Positions 43,531 through 53,545 of a stretch of 64,000 bases of DNA are shown one piece after another. The notes beneath the pieces are model-generated. The model saw only the letters and a program-made list of their open reading frames with translations, made no database searches and was not told the origin of the DNA. Numbering within the stretch: the stretch's first letter is position 1; the number at the start of each line of letters is the position of its first letter. The position numbers and the translations under genes are program-made. Origin of the DNA: Sphaerolaimus hirsutus (taxonomy: Eukaryota; Nematoda; Chromadorea; Monhysterida; Sphaerolaimidae); the NCBI GenBank assembly GCA_964036195.1, contig OZ038455.1:11797855-11861854 (forward strand), in the 5' to 3' direction.

Positions 43531-43750
43531 CCAGTTCTGCAAAATGAGAAGTAAAATGGCAAAGCCGAAGTAAAAGCGCAAAGGCGAAGTGAAATGGCAA
43601 GTGAATTGGCAAGGGAAATAGCAAACGCGAATAGAAATTTATTTTTATTTTTATTTTGTACTTCGCTTTTGCCAATTCACTTGCCATTTCACTTCGCCTT
43701 TGCGCTTTTACTTCACCTTTGCTATTTCACTTCTCATTTTGCGGAACTGG
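43531..43750. mobile_element. Hairpin MITE (CCAGTTCTGCAAAATGAGAA)
   Basis: Left arm CCAGTTCTGCAAAATGAGAA...GGCGAAGTGAAATGGCAAG; the right arm is its inverse, ending TTTTGCGGAACTGG. Arms of about 95 nt around an AT-rich centre. No coding. Confidence 0.75.
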
Positions 43751-45075
43751 CCCCTGTTTTATACCAAACGATGGCAAACCCTCCAGAAAAAAGTATTTAA
43801 ATTTTTAAGTATTTTTTCTGAAATGACTTTTCAAATTTTTGAATTTTTCCCCAAAACAGTTTTTGAATTTTCAAATTTAGTTTTCGAATTTTTGAATTTT
43901 TGGGTAGTTTTCGAACTTTTTAGGTAGTTTTCGAATTTTTTTGGGTAGTTTTCGAATTTTTTTAAATAGTTTTCAAATTTTTTTGAAAAAATTGTATGCA
44001 AAACTTAATTGAACTTGGAAGTCAACGTTTTACGTTTTTATTACAGCTCAGACACACCGCACCCGCAAGTCAATTGTCAATTGATGTAGAATGTTGAACT
44101 TACGAATACATGGGGACTTCCGCTCCAAAAGTTCACAAGCGCCATATCCAGAAAAATCGAGTTAGCTGTGGATTCGACATCCACGTATAATTCTGCCCAT
44201 TTTGGTAAAAAAATCAGTGTTATAGTCCATTTCGTTCCCGAGATACAGTGGTACCGTTTTTCAGAAAAATCACAATTTTCATATCGAAAGTGCACATATC
44301 CATCTCAGATCCCCTATGAAAAACAGAACTTTCATTTCGTAAGTGCACATATCCATGTCAGACCACCGGAGTTTCATTTCATAAGTGCACATATCCAAAA
44401 AATAGTTTCTTTTAAAAAAGTGCACGCGTGCTCCGGATCGCTCGCGAAGAGCCGGCCGGATTTCCCATACAAAATAAAGTTTCATTTCCAAATGTGCATA
44501 CGTGAATTTCCAAATTTATTTTGCTCTATAAATCGAATATGGGTATAAATATAGATCTGAAAATTTAGGTTTGTGTACTTCTCGAAAAGGGCTTCTCAGT
44601 GGTGTAATTGGTTTTGCCCCGCGATGCACTGTTAGGAAGTTATTTACATTTCAAGTTCAAATTTTCAAATTTACTCCTTATTTTGGGTGGTTTACAAAAT
44701 ATGACATAACTCCCAAAATATTTACCAGCCGACAAAATTTAGGGACACAAAAATTGTAGACAGATGTCCGAGATATCTGAAAAGTGCAGGGCAAGCTTTG
44801 TTGCCCAAACATGGCGCTGCCGGGCCAGCGCCAAACTTTAAAATGCGATTTTGAAAAATCGAAAAATCTGGATATGTTAACTTTTGGAATGAAATTCCCC
44901 ACATATCAATGCCTTGAATAACCTAAAAAAGTTCGAAAAGTCTTTTCAAATCTTTTGAAAAAAATAGATTTTTGTGTTTTTTCACCGTGTGCTCAAAAAT
45001 TCGAAAAGTCCAAAAAAATTCGAAAATTCGAAAACTATTTCGAATTTTTGAATCTTTTTTTGCCGTCGTTATTTA
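43751..45075. other. Non-coding; TTTCGAATTTTT and GTGCACATATCC repeats
   Basis: 43800-43990 and 44935-45055 are runs of TTTTCGAATTTTT/AAAATTCGAAAA. 44270-44510 has repeated AAGTGCACATATCCA. No gene can be supported. Confidence 0.45.
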
Positions 45076-45324
45076 TATACTCGGCGGACATGATACTCTG
45101 CCCTCGCACTGATTTATGTCTCATGTTGGAAGCGTGCCAATGATTATTAAATCATGCGATTTCCATAAAAAGGTGAAAAAATTCATCGATGTGAGTATGT
45201 TAATGAACAACATTATAACAACAATCAATTTTGTCATCTTTTTATGAAACTCGCATGCGTTAACTATTGTTGGCACACTTCCAGCGGGAACCACGCGTGC
45301 AAGGTGTAAAGTAACCGGAGCATA
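45076..45324. mobile_element. TATACTCGGCGGAC-family TIR element
   Basis: Begins TATACTCGGCGGACATGATA, ends GTGTAAAGTAACCGGAGCATA; internal inverted arms GGAAGCGTGCCA / TGGCACACTTCC. Homologous to 12059-12310 in opposite orientation. Confidence 0.7.
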
Positions 45325-45522
45325 CCATCTACATATTTACTTACCTATCTATTTAAGTCTATTGACTCTTATACATGGTGCTTATTGTAGCCTTTTTGAC
45401 GTCTGTCTACGTATGTTATAAATTAGTACTGGGAGTACAAAAAAATTTCTGGCAAAATAATAAGCTCCCACCTAGAAATACCCTCCCCCCTCGTTAACCC
45501 CCCACTTCCACCCTCAAAATTC

Positions 45523-46436
45523 CAGAGTTGGAAAAACGTATTTACGTTTACCCGAAATACCCGGTTATTTGGGTATTTATATTTACGTTTACATTTACGT
45601 TTTCCAAAAATACCATTACGTTTTGTTACGTTTTCCTGACCGAAATACCCAGGTACTTGGGAAAATGTAAAAATTCCGACATTTAGTAGTTTCTTAGTGT
45701 CAGCGCCCTCGAATGGAACTGCACATTTAAATGAATTCTCTACCGATTTTGATGGTTGAGAACTTTGAATGATCAGAAGGATGAGGCGATCGCTTTTGTT
45801 CAGCGATTAGAATTATTACAAACAATACCTCAAAAATTAAATGCACTCCAATACATAGCCACTATGTCACAGTTTATATCATGGGACATTTTTCCAAAAT
45901 AGGCTAAACAAACAGTTATCAAAGTTGCAATACACTGAAACGGTGGCTGTAGAGCATCCATTTAGCCATGCTGGGCTTTTGAAATTTGGTAAAAAAAAAT
46001 CCATTTGGGATATGGAAACATTTGTGTGGTTTATTTATCAGATTGCACTACAAAAGGTGTAATTTTTACTCAATTTTGATGTTTATATCATTGTTGTATG
46101 TGTTAGCTTATCACTTGTTAAAGTTGTCTGACTCGATGTTGTTCATTATGGTGAAAATGTGTTGCTAAAAACATAAAAATATTGTACGGAAGTCAGCGAC
46201 TGACCCATATAAAGTTGAAAATAATGGTATTTTTCAAAGCAAAGTGGCAAATACGTTTAAAAAATGTATAATGTATAAACATTTAATGTATTAAAAATTT
46301 TACGTTTACGTTTTTTTAACGTCTTTTTTGGTATTTTAAAAATACCTTACGTTTTAGTATTTTTACTTTTTATTTGGAAAAGGTATTTACGTTTACATTT
46401 ACGTTTTCCAAAAATACCAGTATTTGTACAACTCTG
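45523..46436. mobile_element. hAT-type non-autonomous element, copy 3
   Basis: CAGAGTTG ... CAACTCTG, flanked by CAAAATTC (45515-45522) and CACAATTC (46437-46444), an 8-bp duplication with one mismatch. TIR regions carry ATTTACGTTTACATTTACGT on both ends in inverted order. It is inserted in ACCGTATTTCC-type sequence. The interior open frame is short and has no transposase features. Confidence 0.8.
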
Positions 46437-46635
46437 CACAATTCTCAGTCTGAAACAATCACCCCACGGGGGTATTTTGAGGAAATACGGTAGTTCTCGC
46501 ACCGCCGAATTAATTGCTCGTAAATGATAACGTTGTTCCCGCGCTGGTTCACAAAAAAGCTAATTCATCGGCAATTCCCGTGCCAGTTCACAAAAAATCA
46601 AATTCATCGATAATTCAAACCTTTTTTTTTAAAGT

Positions 46636-46970
46636 ACCGTATTTGCTTGAATAATCCCCCTGGGGGATTATTATTTCGTCAGACATTTTTGAGGGGGGAA
46701 CTATTCGAGGGGGGATTTATTCAAGGGGGGGGGGGAATTTTTATTTCGTCAAAATTTTCAAGCATGTTTCCAGCAACTCAGTTCCCAAAACATGCCTTAT
46801 AAACACAATAACGTGCCATTTTTGTTAAAATTAGGTAGAACAAATTAATCAAATCTTTAAAGGGGGGGATTATTCAATGGGGGGTATTATTATTTCCTTA
46901 CTCGCCTTACAGGGGGGGATTATTCAAGGGGGGAATTATTCAAGGGGGGAACTATTCAAGCAAATACGGT
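46636..46970. mobile_element. ACCGTATTTGCTTGAATAAT element
   Basis: 335 bp, starts ACCGTATTTGCTTGAATAAT, ends ATTCAAGCAAATACGGT; a near copy of 42412-42743. G-rich blocks of GGGGGGAATTATT on the right side. Confidence 0.8.
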
Positions 46971-48379
46971 ATTTATCCCGCGTTTGCAAACCGCACAGCA
47001 AATGGAAACCTTTCTATCCGCTTGAAATAAATAAACGATAGAGATGGCCTGGCCAGCAGTAGGAATCAAATGGATAAAGCTATCGAATTTCTCGAGTGGT
47101 CCGGCCATGGGAAACAATGGGCTGCGTGATTGAAACCAAATCAAATTTGTGGCGCCCTAGTTGGCGCAGGGGCCAAATTCAAATAGAACGTAGGGCGCAC
47201 GTAGGGCGCCCTAAACGCGTGTGAACGCATGGGGTTTCATTTCCCGCACAAACCTTCCTCAGCGTAGAGCGCCCCACGTGCGCCCTAGATCCCAATTATA
47301 TTTGGTCCCTGAAAGAACTCAAGATGCCCGCTAATTGAGTGCGCCGTGCCACTTTGAATTGTTTGCTCATTTCATCGGCTCTAGTTTTGGTTTGGCGGCG
47401 TCACGCGATCCCATGAAATCCATGCAATCGGGGCTCGATTTCATCGCCGCGGCGGCCCATCCCGCGTGCGACGGTGGCAAGAAATTGGGGTGAAAACACA
47501 GGGTTTCTATGTTTCCGTGTTTCTGTGGTTCTTATATATATTTTTACTCGGAAACACAGAACATGTTGAACAGTGAAACATTTGTGTTTTTGCGAGCATG
47601 ATTGTCCTTGGCTAAAAAATCAACGTTTCCACCAAAAGCTGTAAATTATTATGACAATTGATAACAGGGTAGCATGCAAGATATTTTTCAGCAATTCAAG
47701 CCAAAATAAATCCAAAACACAGAAACATGCCTGAAAGCAAACGTTGACATCATTGCCTGTGTTCATTTTCGGCCATTGTACCGTGTGATGCGTTCAGCTC
47801 GCACGATTCACGTTTCTGTTATCTTTGAAAAGTTTTATTAGACAGCAATAAATGAAAAGTAGTTAACGCGAATATTGTATTTATTTACATATAGACATAT
47901 CAATTATGAATATTTGCGAGTCCATTTTGCCAGAAATACATTTAATAGTGAAAAATTCAAACAATCAATGCTGAATATAATTATTATATTTAAAAATTGA
48001 ATTGGGCACCACTTCGATCACAATGGATCTAGATAAAAACGCGGAAGAAAACATTCTTGCATAGACCGCAAAAAAATACTTTTTCACGTCTAAATGAACC
48101 ATCCCGCATTTGGGCGAGGGGGTGAGAAATACGGAAGGCGGCACTTTAGCTCGAATATTGGATCACTTCACCCCACTTAAATATACGATTTCCCATCTTT
48201 GGTAAAATAGAAATACACTCGCGCTGAGTAAACATTTGAACAATGAAAAGCGGCCGCCTTAGCGATATGCTCGGATATAATCGCGAGATTAAACTTGACT
48301 TCTGAGCGGAGAAATTCCTTTGAAGAGAATTTCGCCGAAAAAGTGGATTACGGTAGCGCGACAAAGTGCGTTACCGTAG
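46971..48379. other. Non-coding apart from one GC-rich island
   Basis: 47150-47330 contains inverted AGGGCGCACGT / ACGTGCGCCCT motifs. 47368-47475 is treated separately as a possible exon. 47480-48379 is AT-rich with no gene visible, except an inverted CTACGGTAACGCAC-like pair near 48,345-48,380. Confidence 0.4.
47368..47475. CDS. Possible GC-rich exon upstream of the NK2 gene, strand unclear
   Basis: A CpG-rich island open on both strands. Plus strand: after an acceptor-like CATTTCATCGGCTCTAG it reads FGLAASRDPMKSMQSGLDF and IAAAAHPACD, with a possible donor GTGGCA; this could be an upstream NK2 exon. Minus strand: NFLPPSHAGWAAAAMKSSPD, then CMDFMGSRDAAKPKLEPMK and a TGA (complement of 47368-47370). 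Both look protein-like and neither matches a family I can name. Confidence 0.3.
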
Positions 48380-48745
48380 TTGAGAAAAGTTCGCAAAATT
48401 GCGAGTCGATATGAACTGCTGGTGGCACTCTCTGACCCTGTAAAATGCCTTGTAAATTGTCAAATGACATGCAAACGGTCACAGAAGTCATGTAAAATGC
48501 CCTGGAAAATTTCAAATGACCTTGCCATTGTATTTACAAGGCATTTACCTGACTTTTTACACTTTGCGTCACAACATTTGACATTTCACAGGGCATTTTA
48601 CAGGGTCCGGGGAATGCCCCTGGACATCCGTAGAGAGCGGCAGATCTGTTCACGACGAAAGACGCAATGTTGATGGCGGGCGTTACGCAGCCGGAGTTGT
48701 GAGACAGCATGAATTTCAGACAGCTAATTTCGACTTTCATTTCGG
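48380..48745. pseudogene. Possible small exon pair around introner copy 7, strand unclear
   Basis: The flanks of copy 7 are GC-richer than their surroundings, as for other exons here. On the minus strand an ATG at 48740 opens MKVEISCLKFMLSHNSGC and continues across the element to a stop near 48,354. On the plus strand RKVRKIASRYELLDIRRERQ is open and stops at 48,668. Neither resembles a family I know. I cannot choose the strand or call it functional; it may be a gene remnant. Confidence 0.25.
48419..48623. mobile_element. Introner-like palindromic element, copy 7
   Basis: Left CTGGTGGCACTCTCTGACCC, right CAGGGTCCGGGGAATGCCCC followed by TGG; CTGG occurs at both ends. Arms with TGTAAAATGCC / GGCATTTTACA are inverted. 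The 201-nt removal is frame-neutral and joins an open stretch in both directions: plus strand SRYELL-DIRRERQICSRRK, minus strand AALYGCP-AVHIDSQFCEL. It may mark an otherwise unrecognised gene. Confidence 0.65.
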
Positions 48746-49478
48746 CGGATTACTCAATAAATGGAATGCGGTGTGTTTGTCTAAGTTTTTTTTGGTGAGT
48801 ATGTGTACCTACATTCAGGTGTAAATTATTATCACGATTGAATTTCGAATTAACTTTTTTCGTTGTTGGCGTTACAAAAGTGAGCAGTTTTGTCTGTGAA
48901 CAGAAAATAATCTTCAGTTAGCAGAATGCCATCATTCCGATTTGTTGCAACTCGATAATTTAGTTTTTAAAATTATCAATCTGCACATTTCATGTTGATT
49001 TCTGATCATCCCGATTACATTAGCATCATGAAATGTAAATGCATTCACCCAGTACTTAAATACTGTACTTTCTGTAAAAGAACCTGTCCTTCTATTCAAT
49101 GCTGCCATTCTATTTTTTCGCCAAGTTTTTCCCACATTTGTCATTGGATGGAACACACCATTTGTGTTTGTAATGAAACATTAGTAACATTTGAGTATCA
49201 GAGCATCAATTCAAACAAAACTGAATGTGAAAACAATGCCTGAATCAAGTTCTGAACATCCTGGATGTTCTCACCACCCATTTTTCAAATATTCTAGTGT
49301 TTTGGCACTCTTCCGATGTAATTTCTGCACGCCATTCTATTGGAGTTCCTGTCCTGGTGACTGCGATTCTATTTTTCATAGGTGCAACAACGCCAAAACC
49401 TACTGTTCTACTGGTTAGAAAAAATATGGTATGTATTTTTGAGTAAAATATAAATTTTTACAATGACAAACATCAATG
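48746..49478. other. Non-coding; GCCATTCTATT-type repeat
   Basis: 49030-49420 carries GCCATTCTATT, TTTGGCACTCTTCC and GCCAAAACCTAC, related to 8460-9190. No gene seen. Confidence 0.4.
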
Positions 49479-49679
49479 TGGCCACGCAAGCTAGTTTTCA
49501 ATGTTCCTTTTTGAAAACTCGTAAATCAGCATTGAACGCACTGAGTTTTCTAGAATGAGTCGTTTTTACTCTCCGTCAACCGTAGATGACGGGCACCTCA
49601 TTGTAGAAAACTCAAATGCATTCAATGCAGATCTACAAGTTTTCAAAGTTTTGGTTGAAAACTAGCTTGTGTGGCGCCA
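49479..49679. mobile_element. Hairpin MITE upstream of the NK2 exon
   Basis: Left TGGCCACGCAAGCTAGTTTT, right AAAACTAGCTTGTGTGGCGC; the arms are inverted along much of their length. A partial related piece follows to about 49,755, only about 40 nt before the NK2 acceptor. Confidence 0.65.
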
Positions 49680-49797
49680 TTGCGGGAAACTCAAATCTGT
49701 TCAAAGCTGTTTTGTGAGTTTTCAAATTTTTGGTTGAAACTAGCATCTGTGGAGCCGAATCACACTTTCACCTCTACAACTGCCATTCACACTGCAG

Positions 49798-50811
49798 GCC
49801 GCATCCCAGCAATACACAAGTCGCATTTCACAACCAGTGCATCAGGCAACCGCCATTAACCAACCCCCGAACAGTTCTTCCCATTCTGGTGAACTTCCCA
49901 TGCTTGCCCTGAGAAAATCTACGCTCGAAGATGGGGCAAAAAGTGACGAAATTAATGATGATGAAAGTGGCAGCGAATCGCCAGTGGTTCACTTGAAATT
50001 TCAGCACAATAGAAGGAAACCCAGGGTCCTTTTTACGCCTGAGCAGGTATATTTTTTAATTCATTTTTAAGGTTTCCCTATCTGTTTTTCCATCAACCTT
50101 ACCCCATTTTCCATTTTCTGATTAAATTTTCTGTTGTCTCGCCATTTTTCTTCTTTAAGGTTCAATTTTCTGTTTTTCCACCTCGTTTTCCCTTTTTCAC
50201 TCGTTCTGGTTCAACTTTCAGTTTTCAGTTTCTACCAAACTGGTAAACATGCATGCCAGTTTTAAACTATGTATGTGATTTTTTCTGTTTCCAGCAAAAT
50301 TTCTGCCAATATTTTTCATCCCCAAAAAAATTTCTGGAATTTTTTCTATTGCAGCAAATTTCAGCAATTTCTTCTATTTCTGACAAAATTTCAGCAATTT
50401 TTTTTCTCTTTCTGTGCACCTTCTTTCATTTTCCCTCTTCTGGCCTTCCATTTTTTTGTTTTCCGGTAAGTGCAAGAAAGTTCTGTTTCCGTTTTCCGTT
50501 CATGATGAACCAAGGTTTGGATTGGTTGTTGTTGTTGATCGTTGTTTCTTTTTTTTCTTCGGGTTTTTTGAGAGAGATCTGAAAAGATTAATATTTATCA
50601 GGTATACTTCCTTAAAATCACCCATGTTTCAATCACAGGTGCGAATTTTGGAGCGCCGCTTCGAGGCGCGCCGCTATGTGTCGCCGTCGGAACGCGACCA
50701 ACTGGCCGTCGATTTGCATTTGACACCGACCCAGGTCAAAATTTGGTTCCAAAATAGACGCTACAAGTGCAAAAGGCTCCACCAGGACAGAACTGTGCAG
50801 TTTACAGCGAA
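49798..50811 (+). CDS. NK2-class homeobox gene, two exons seen
   Basis: Exon a (49798-50046) follows a good acceptor (CATTCACACTGCAG) and encodes an acidic Ser-rich stretch ([15 protein letters not shown]) and the start of a homeodomain, [14 protein letters not shown] 592-nt GT-AG intron (50047-50638, phase 0) splits the homeodomain after position 12. Exon b starts at 50639 with [20 protein letters not shown] and contains recognition helix [19 protein letters not shown]. Tyr54 (NRRYK) is the NK2-class signature; Trp48, Phe49 and Asn51 are intact. It is therefore a DNA-binding developmental transcription factor. Exon b probably ends at a donor GTGGGT near 50812. The 5' exons and the C-terminus were not located. 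A pyrimidine-rich repeat lies in the intron, and a palindromic element begins about 55 nt after exon b. Confidence 0.85.
50100..50420. repeat. Pyrimidine-rich repeat inside the NK2 intron
   Basis: Shares CCAAACTGGT, TGTTTCCAGCAAAATTTCTG and TTTTCTGTTTTCC blocks with 38580-38930. Intronic, non-coding. Confidence 0.5.
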
Positions 50812-50865
50812 GTGGGTTGGGTTTGGCAAAAATGTTTTTTTTCTCGATATTTATAGCTTCCTTGA

Positions 50866-51060
50866 AGAGCTTCCATCCACACGCTTCAGCGCGCTTCACC
50901 AAACAGCGTGAAATTTGTGAAGTGTCTTCCACACGCTTCACGCTGCTTAGCGCTTCCACACGATTCACCAAAATAAGAAAGCAGCATCAGCGCCATATTA
51001 AAACGCGTGAAGTGTCTTCACTCAAATTTTCGTGAAGCGTCATGAAGCGCTAGTGTGGTT
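50866..51060. repeat. GAAGTGTCTTCAC palindromic repeat after NK2 exon b
   Basis: CCACACGCTTCAGCGCGCTTC ... GTGAAGCGTCATGAAGCGCT with GTGAAGTGTCTTCAC copies inside. Related to 40610-40950. It may limit exon b or lie in the next intron. Confidence 0.55.
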
Positions 51061-51951
51061 GGTGGAGCGTCGGGAACATAAGGGATTTTCTGATATGGAG
51101 TTTTGAAGTTGCATGCTTTGTTCTTCATGCAGTTATTTATGTGGATGGGAGGGAAAGTTTGATGCGCTATAACTTTTGATTGGAAAGAGATATTGAACTC
51201 ATTTTGGTTTTATATGAGTTCTCGTCGTCTAAAGTATATGATAGCATGTTCAAATAAAGAAATTTGCTCAAAATTTGGCATTCAGAAATTGGGTCAAATC
51301 GATACGACCGCAATTGTACATCACCAAAATGACCTCAAAAATGGAATCTCCAATAATTTTTCCTCATTTTAGAAGTTAAATGAACAAAATCGGCCGTGAA
51401 ATAACGGAGTTATTGACATTCCAAGTTTACGTGTTCAAGGCGACACCCGAAAAAATTGAAAAATGTGTATTTTTTCAGACCCACCCTATCTCGGGTCAGG
51501 GGGGTCGTAGAACGTCGAATTCGATTTTCAATACCGCCCCGAGCTGATACATCATTATGTTAAAGTTTCGACAAATTTCGCCAAGTGGTTGCAAAGTTAT
51601 AACCATGCAAACTTTGGCGGACCCCCCCCCCTAAAATGCTATCCCGAAAATCCCCTATGGTCGGTAACGATGGCCAAAAAAGATTCGAAAATTCGAAAAC
51701 ATTTTCGAATTTTCGAATTTTTTCGGAATTTTCGAATTTTTATTTCACCCCTAGAAAAAACACTTAAAAATCGATTTATTTTTCAAAAAATTCGAAAATT
51801 CGAAAATTCAAAAATTCGAAAATAGTTTTCGAATTTTTCAGGCAATTCAAGGCAACAAAACGCATTCTTAAGTTCAACGTGCTAAATAAAGCGACAATTG
51901 ATATGCGGCGCGTATGAAAAAGCGAAACGTAACAAAAAACAAACATTGAAA
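51061..51951. other. Non-coding; ATTCGAAAATTCG array
   Basis: 51061-51660 has no supported gene. 51670-51850 is an array of ATTCGAAAATTCGAAAA and its inverse, like 43800-43990 and 44935-45055. Confidence 0.4.
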
Positions 51952-51997
51952 TGTCATCCGCGGCGGAAGAGGCGGACTTCGACACATCCGTTTTTAT
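51952..51997 (+). other. Possible short coding start cut by a repeat
   Basis: ATG at 51952 in good context (GAAATGT) opens MSSAAEEADFDTSVF in GC-rich sequence unlike the flanks, then runs straight into an ACCGTATTTCC-family element at 51998. It may be a first exon remnant or chance; no downstream exon was found. Confidence 0.15.
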
Positions 51998-52182
51998 CCC
52001 GTATTTCCTTGAAATATCCTCCCTCCCTCAAAATACCCCCCTCAATATTTGCCCTATGAATTTATAACCCCCCCCTCGAAATACCGCGCCCAAATTTGGT
52101 GTATAGAGAACGATTGTGCGGTTTGTTATCTGGGAAACACGTACAAAACAATGACTGTGTTGCGTTAGAACAGGGTTTGTAC

Positions 52183-53301
52183 CAGAGTTGTTAAAATACC
52201 GGTATTTTTGGAAAGCGTAAGCGTAAGCATAAATACACTTTCCCAATTTTGAGTATGGATACTGTAAGCGTAAGGTATTTTTAAAATACCTAGGAAAGCG
52301 TAAAATAAAGCGTAAGCGTAAATTTTTTTGAGAGAGTGCTCTTGGCATTGAGCATCGTAAAATACTCTTGCTTTCACATTTAGATCAATGTATCACTGAT
52401 TCTGTCCATTTTTGCTCAGTTAATTCTTTTCAAAACAAGATCTCGGCGACATTTTTCGGTCGTCCATTTGGTAGTCTGCCCTCGTAGCAATTCATGAGCA
52501 GTGACACTTATATCATATTCTAACTCGGATTTCGTGCTGTCGACGTCAACAACATCGTCGTCGGAATCCATTTTCTGTCCCAAAATCACTAATCTAACGA
52601 CACAATATTGACCAGACATTCATATTGGTGCCACACACGCTGGATGTCGACTGTTTCGGTGTCAACTCAATTTTGGTTCAATTTAGGTCGCAGGACAATT
52701 TTCAAGTGCACGTGCGGCAAAGTCGAAGAGAAATTTATATGGCCATGTGCATTTGAACATGGGTTCGCAGCCCATAAACGCAAAATTTATGAAAAACTGT
52801 TGGCCCAGTTGACATCCGATGTCAACTGGTCCAACAGTTTTTCATAAATTTTTAGTTTATCGGCTGTGAAATTATGTTCAAAAGCACATGACTATATAAA
52901 TTCCTCTTAGACTTTGCCGCACGTTCACTAGAAAATCGTCCTGCGACCTAAATTGAACCAAAATCGAGTTGACACCGAAACAGTTGACATCCAGCGTGTG
53001 TGGCGCCATGTGTTGCGACACAATTTATACATGTGCCGCTATTTCCAGTGCAATACTGCGCACACACAGTCTCTATTTTTTTGTATTTTTTCATTTTCGT
53101 TTTTGTATTTTTACACTTTTTCAAAAGCATAAAACTGGGTCATGTGGAAAGTTTTTTTACGCTTTTAGTATCCGGGTAATTTGGCCAGGAAAGCGTAACA
53201 AAGCGTAAGGGTATTTTATGAAAGCGTAAGCATAAGCGTAAGTATAAATATCCATTTACCCGGGTATTTCGGGTAAGCGTAAATACGCTTTCGCAACTCT
53301 G
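52183..53301. mobile_element. hAT-type non-autonomous element, copy 4
   Basis: CAGAGTTGTTAAAATACC ... GCAACTCTG, perfect 8-bp duplication GTTTGTAC (52175-52182, 53302-53309). Ends contain AAGCGTAAGCGTAA in inverted order. Contains the nested hairpin 52626-53010. A minus-strand frame (52416-52619) encodes an acidic peptide (MDSDDDVVDVDSTKSELEYD) that could be a coding relic, without recognisable transposase motifs. Confidence 0.85.
52626..53010. mobile_element. Large nested hairpin MITE
   Basis: Left GGTGCCACACACGCTGGATG, right CATCCAGCGTGTGTGGCGCC; arms of about 190 bp are inverted almost throughout, with centre GACATCCGATGTC near 52,815. No coding. Confidence 0.8.
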
Positions 53302-53482
53302 GTTTGTACCATCTACGTACTTATATAGGTAAGTCTATAGAGTCTTATAAAAGGCGGTTTTTGTTGCATTCTTTACATCTGTGTTACTTACAAAAAAAAA
53401 ATTGAGCACTGGGATTTCGAAAAATTTCTGGCAAAGTAATAGACCCCCAGGGGGGGGGGGGTTAATCCAAGGAAATACGGTA

Positions 53483-53545
53483 TTTGATGCCAATATTTTA
53501 TTTGATGCCAATATTCTATTTGATGCCAATATTTTATTAGACACC
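53483..53545. repeat. Short tandem repeat TTTGATGCCAATATTTTA
   Basis: About three copies of a 19-bp unit TATTTGATGCCAATATTTT just right of the ACCGTATTTCC element. Confidence 0.7.

Larger units (their letters stand above)
51998..53481. mobile_element. ACCGTATTTCC-family element hosting a hAT insertion
   Basis: Left CCCGTATTTCCTTGAAATAT, right CCAAGGAAATACGGT. The left part resembles 43343-43530 and the right part (ATTTCTGGCAAAGTAATA) resembles 45430-45470. The hAT element 52183-53301 interrupts it. Confidence 0.65.

Noticed and set aside
52416-52619. Acidic minus-strand peptide inside hAT copy 4 as a gene
   Set aside because: Plausible composition but no start context, family match or conservation in the other three copies; noted only as a possible relic.
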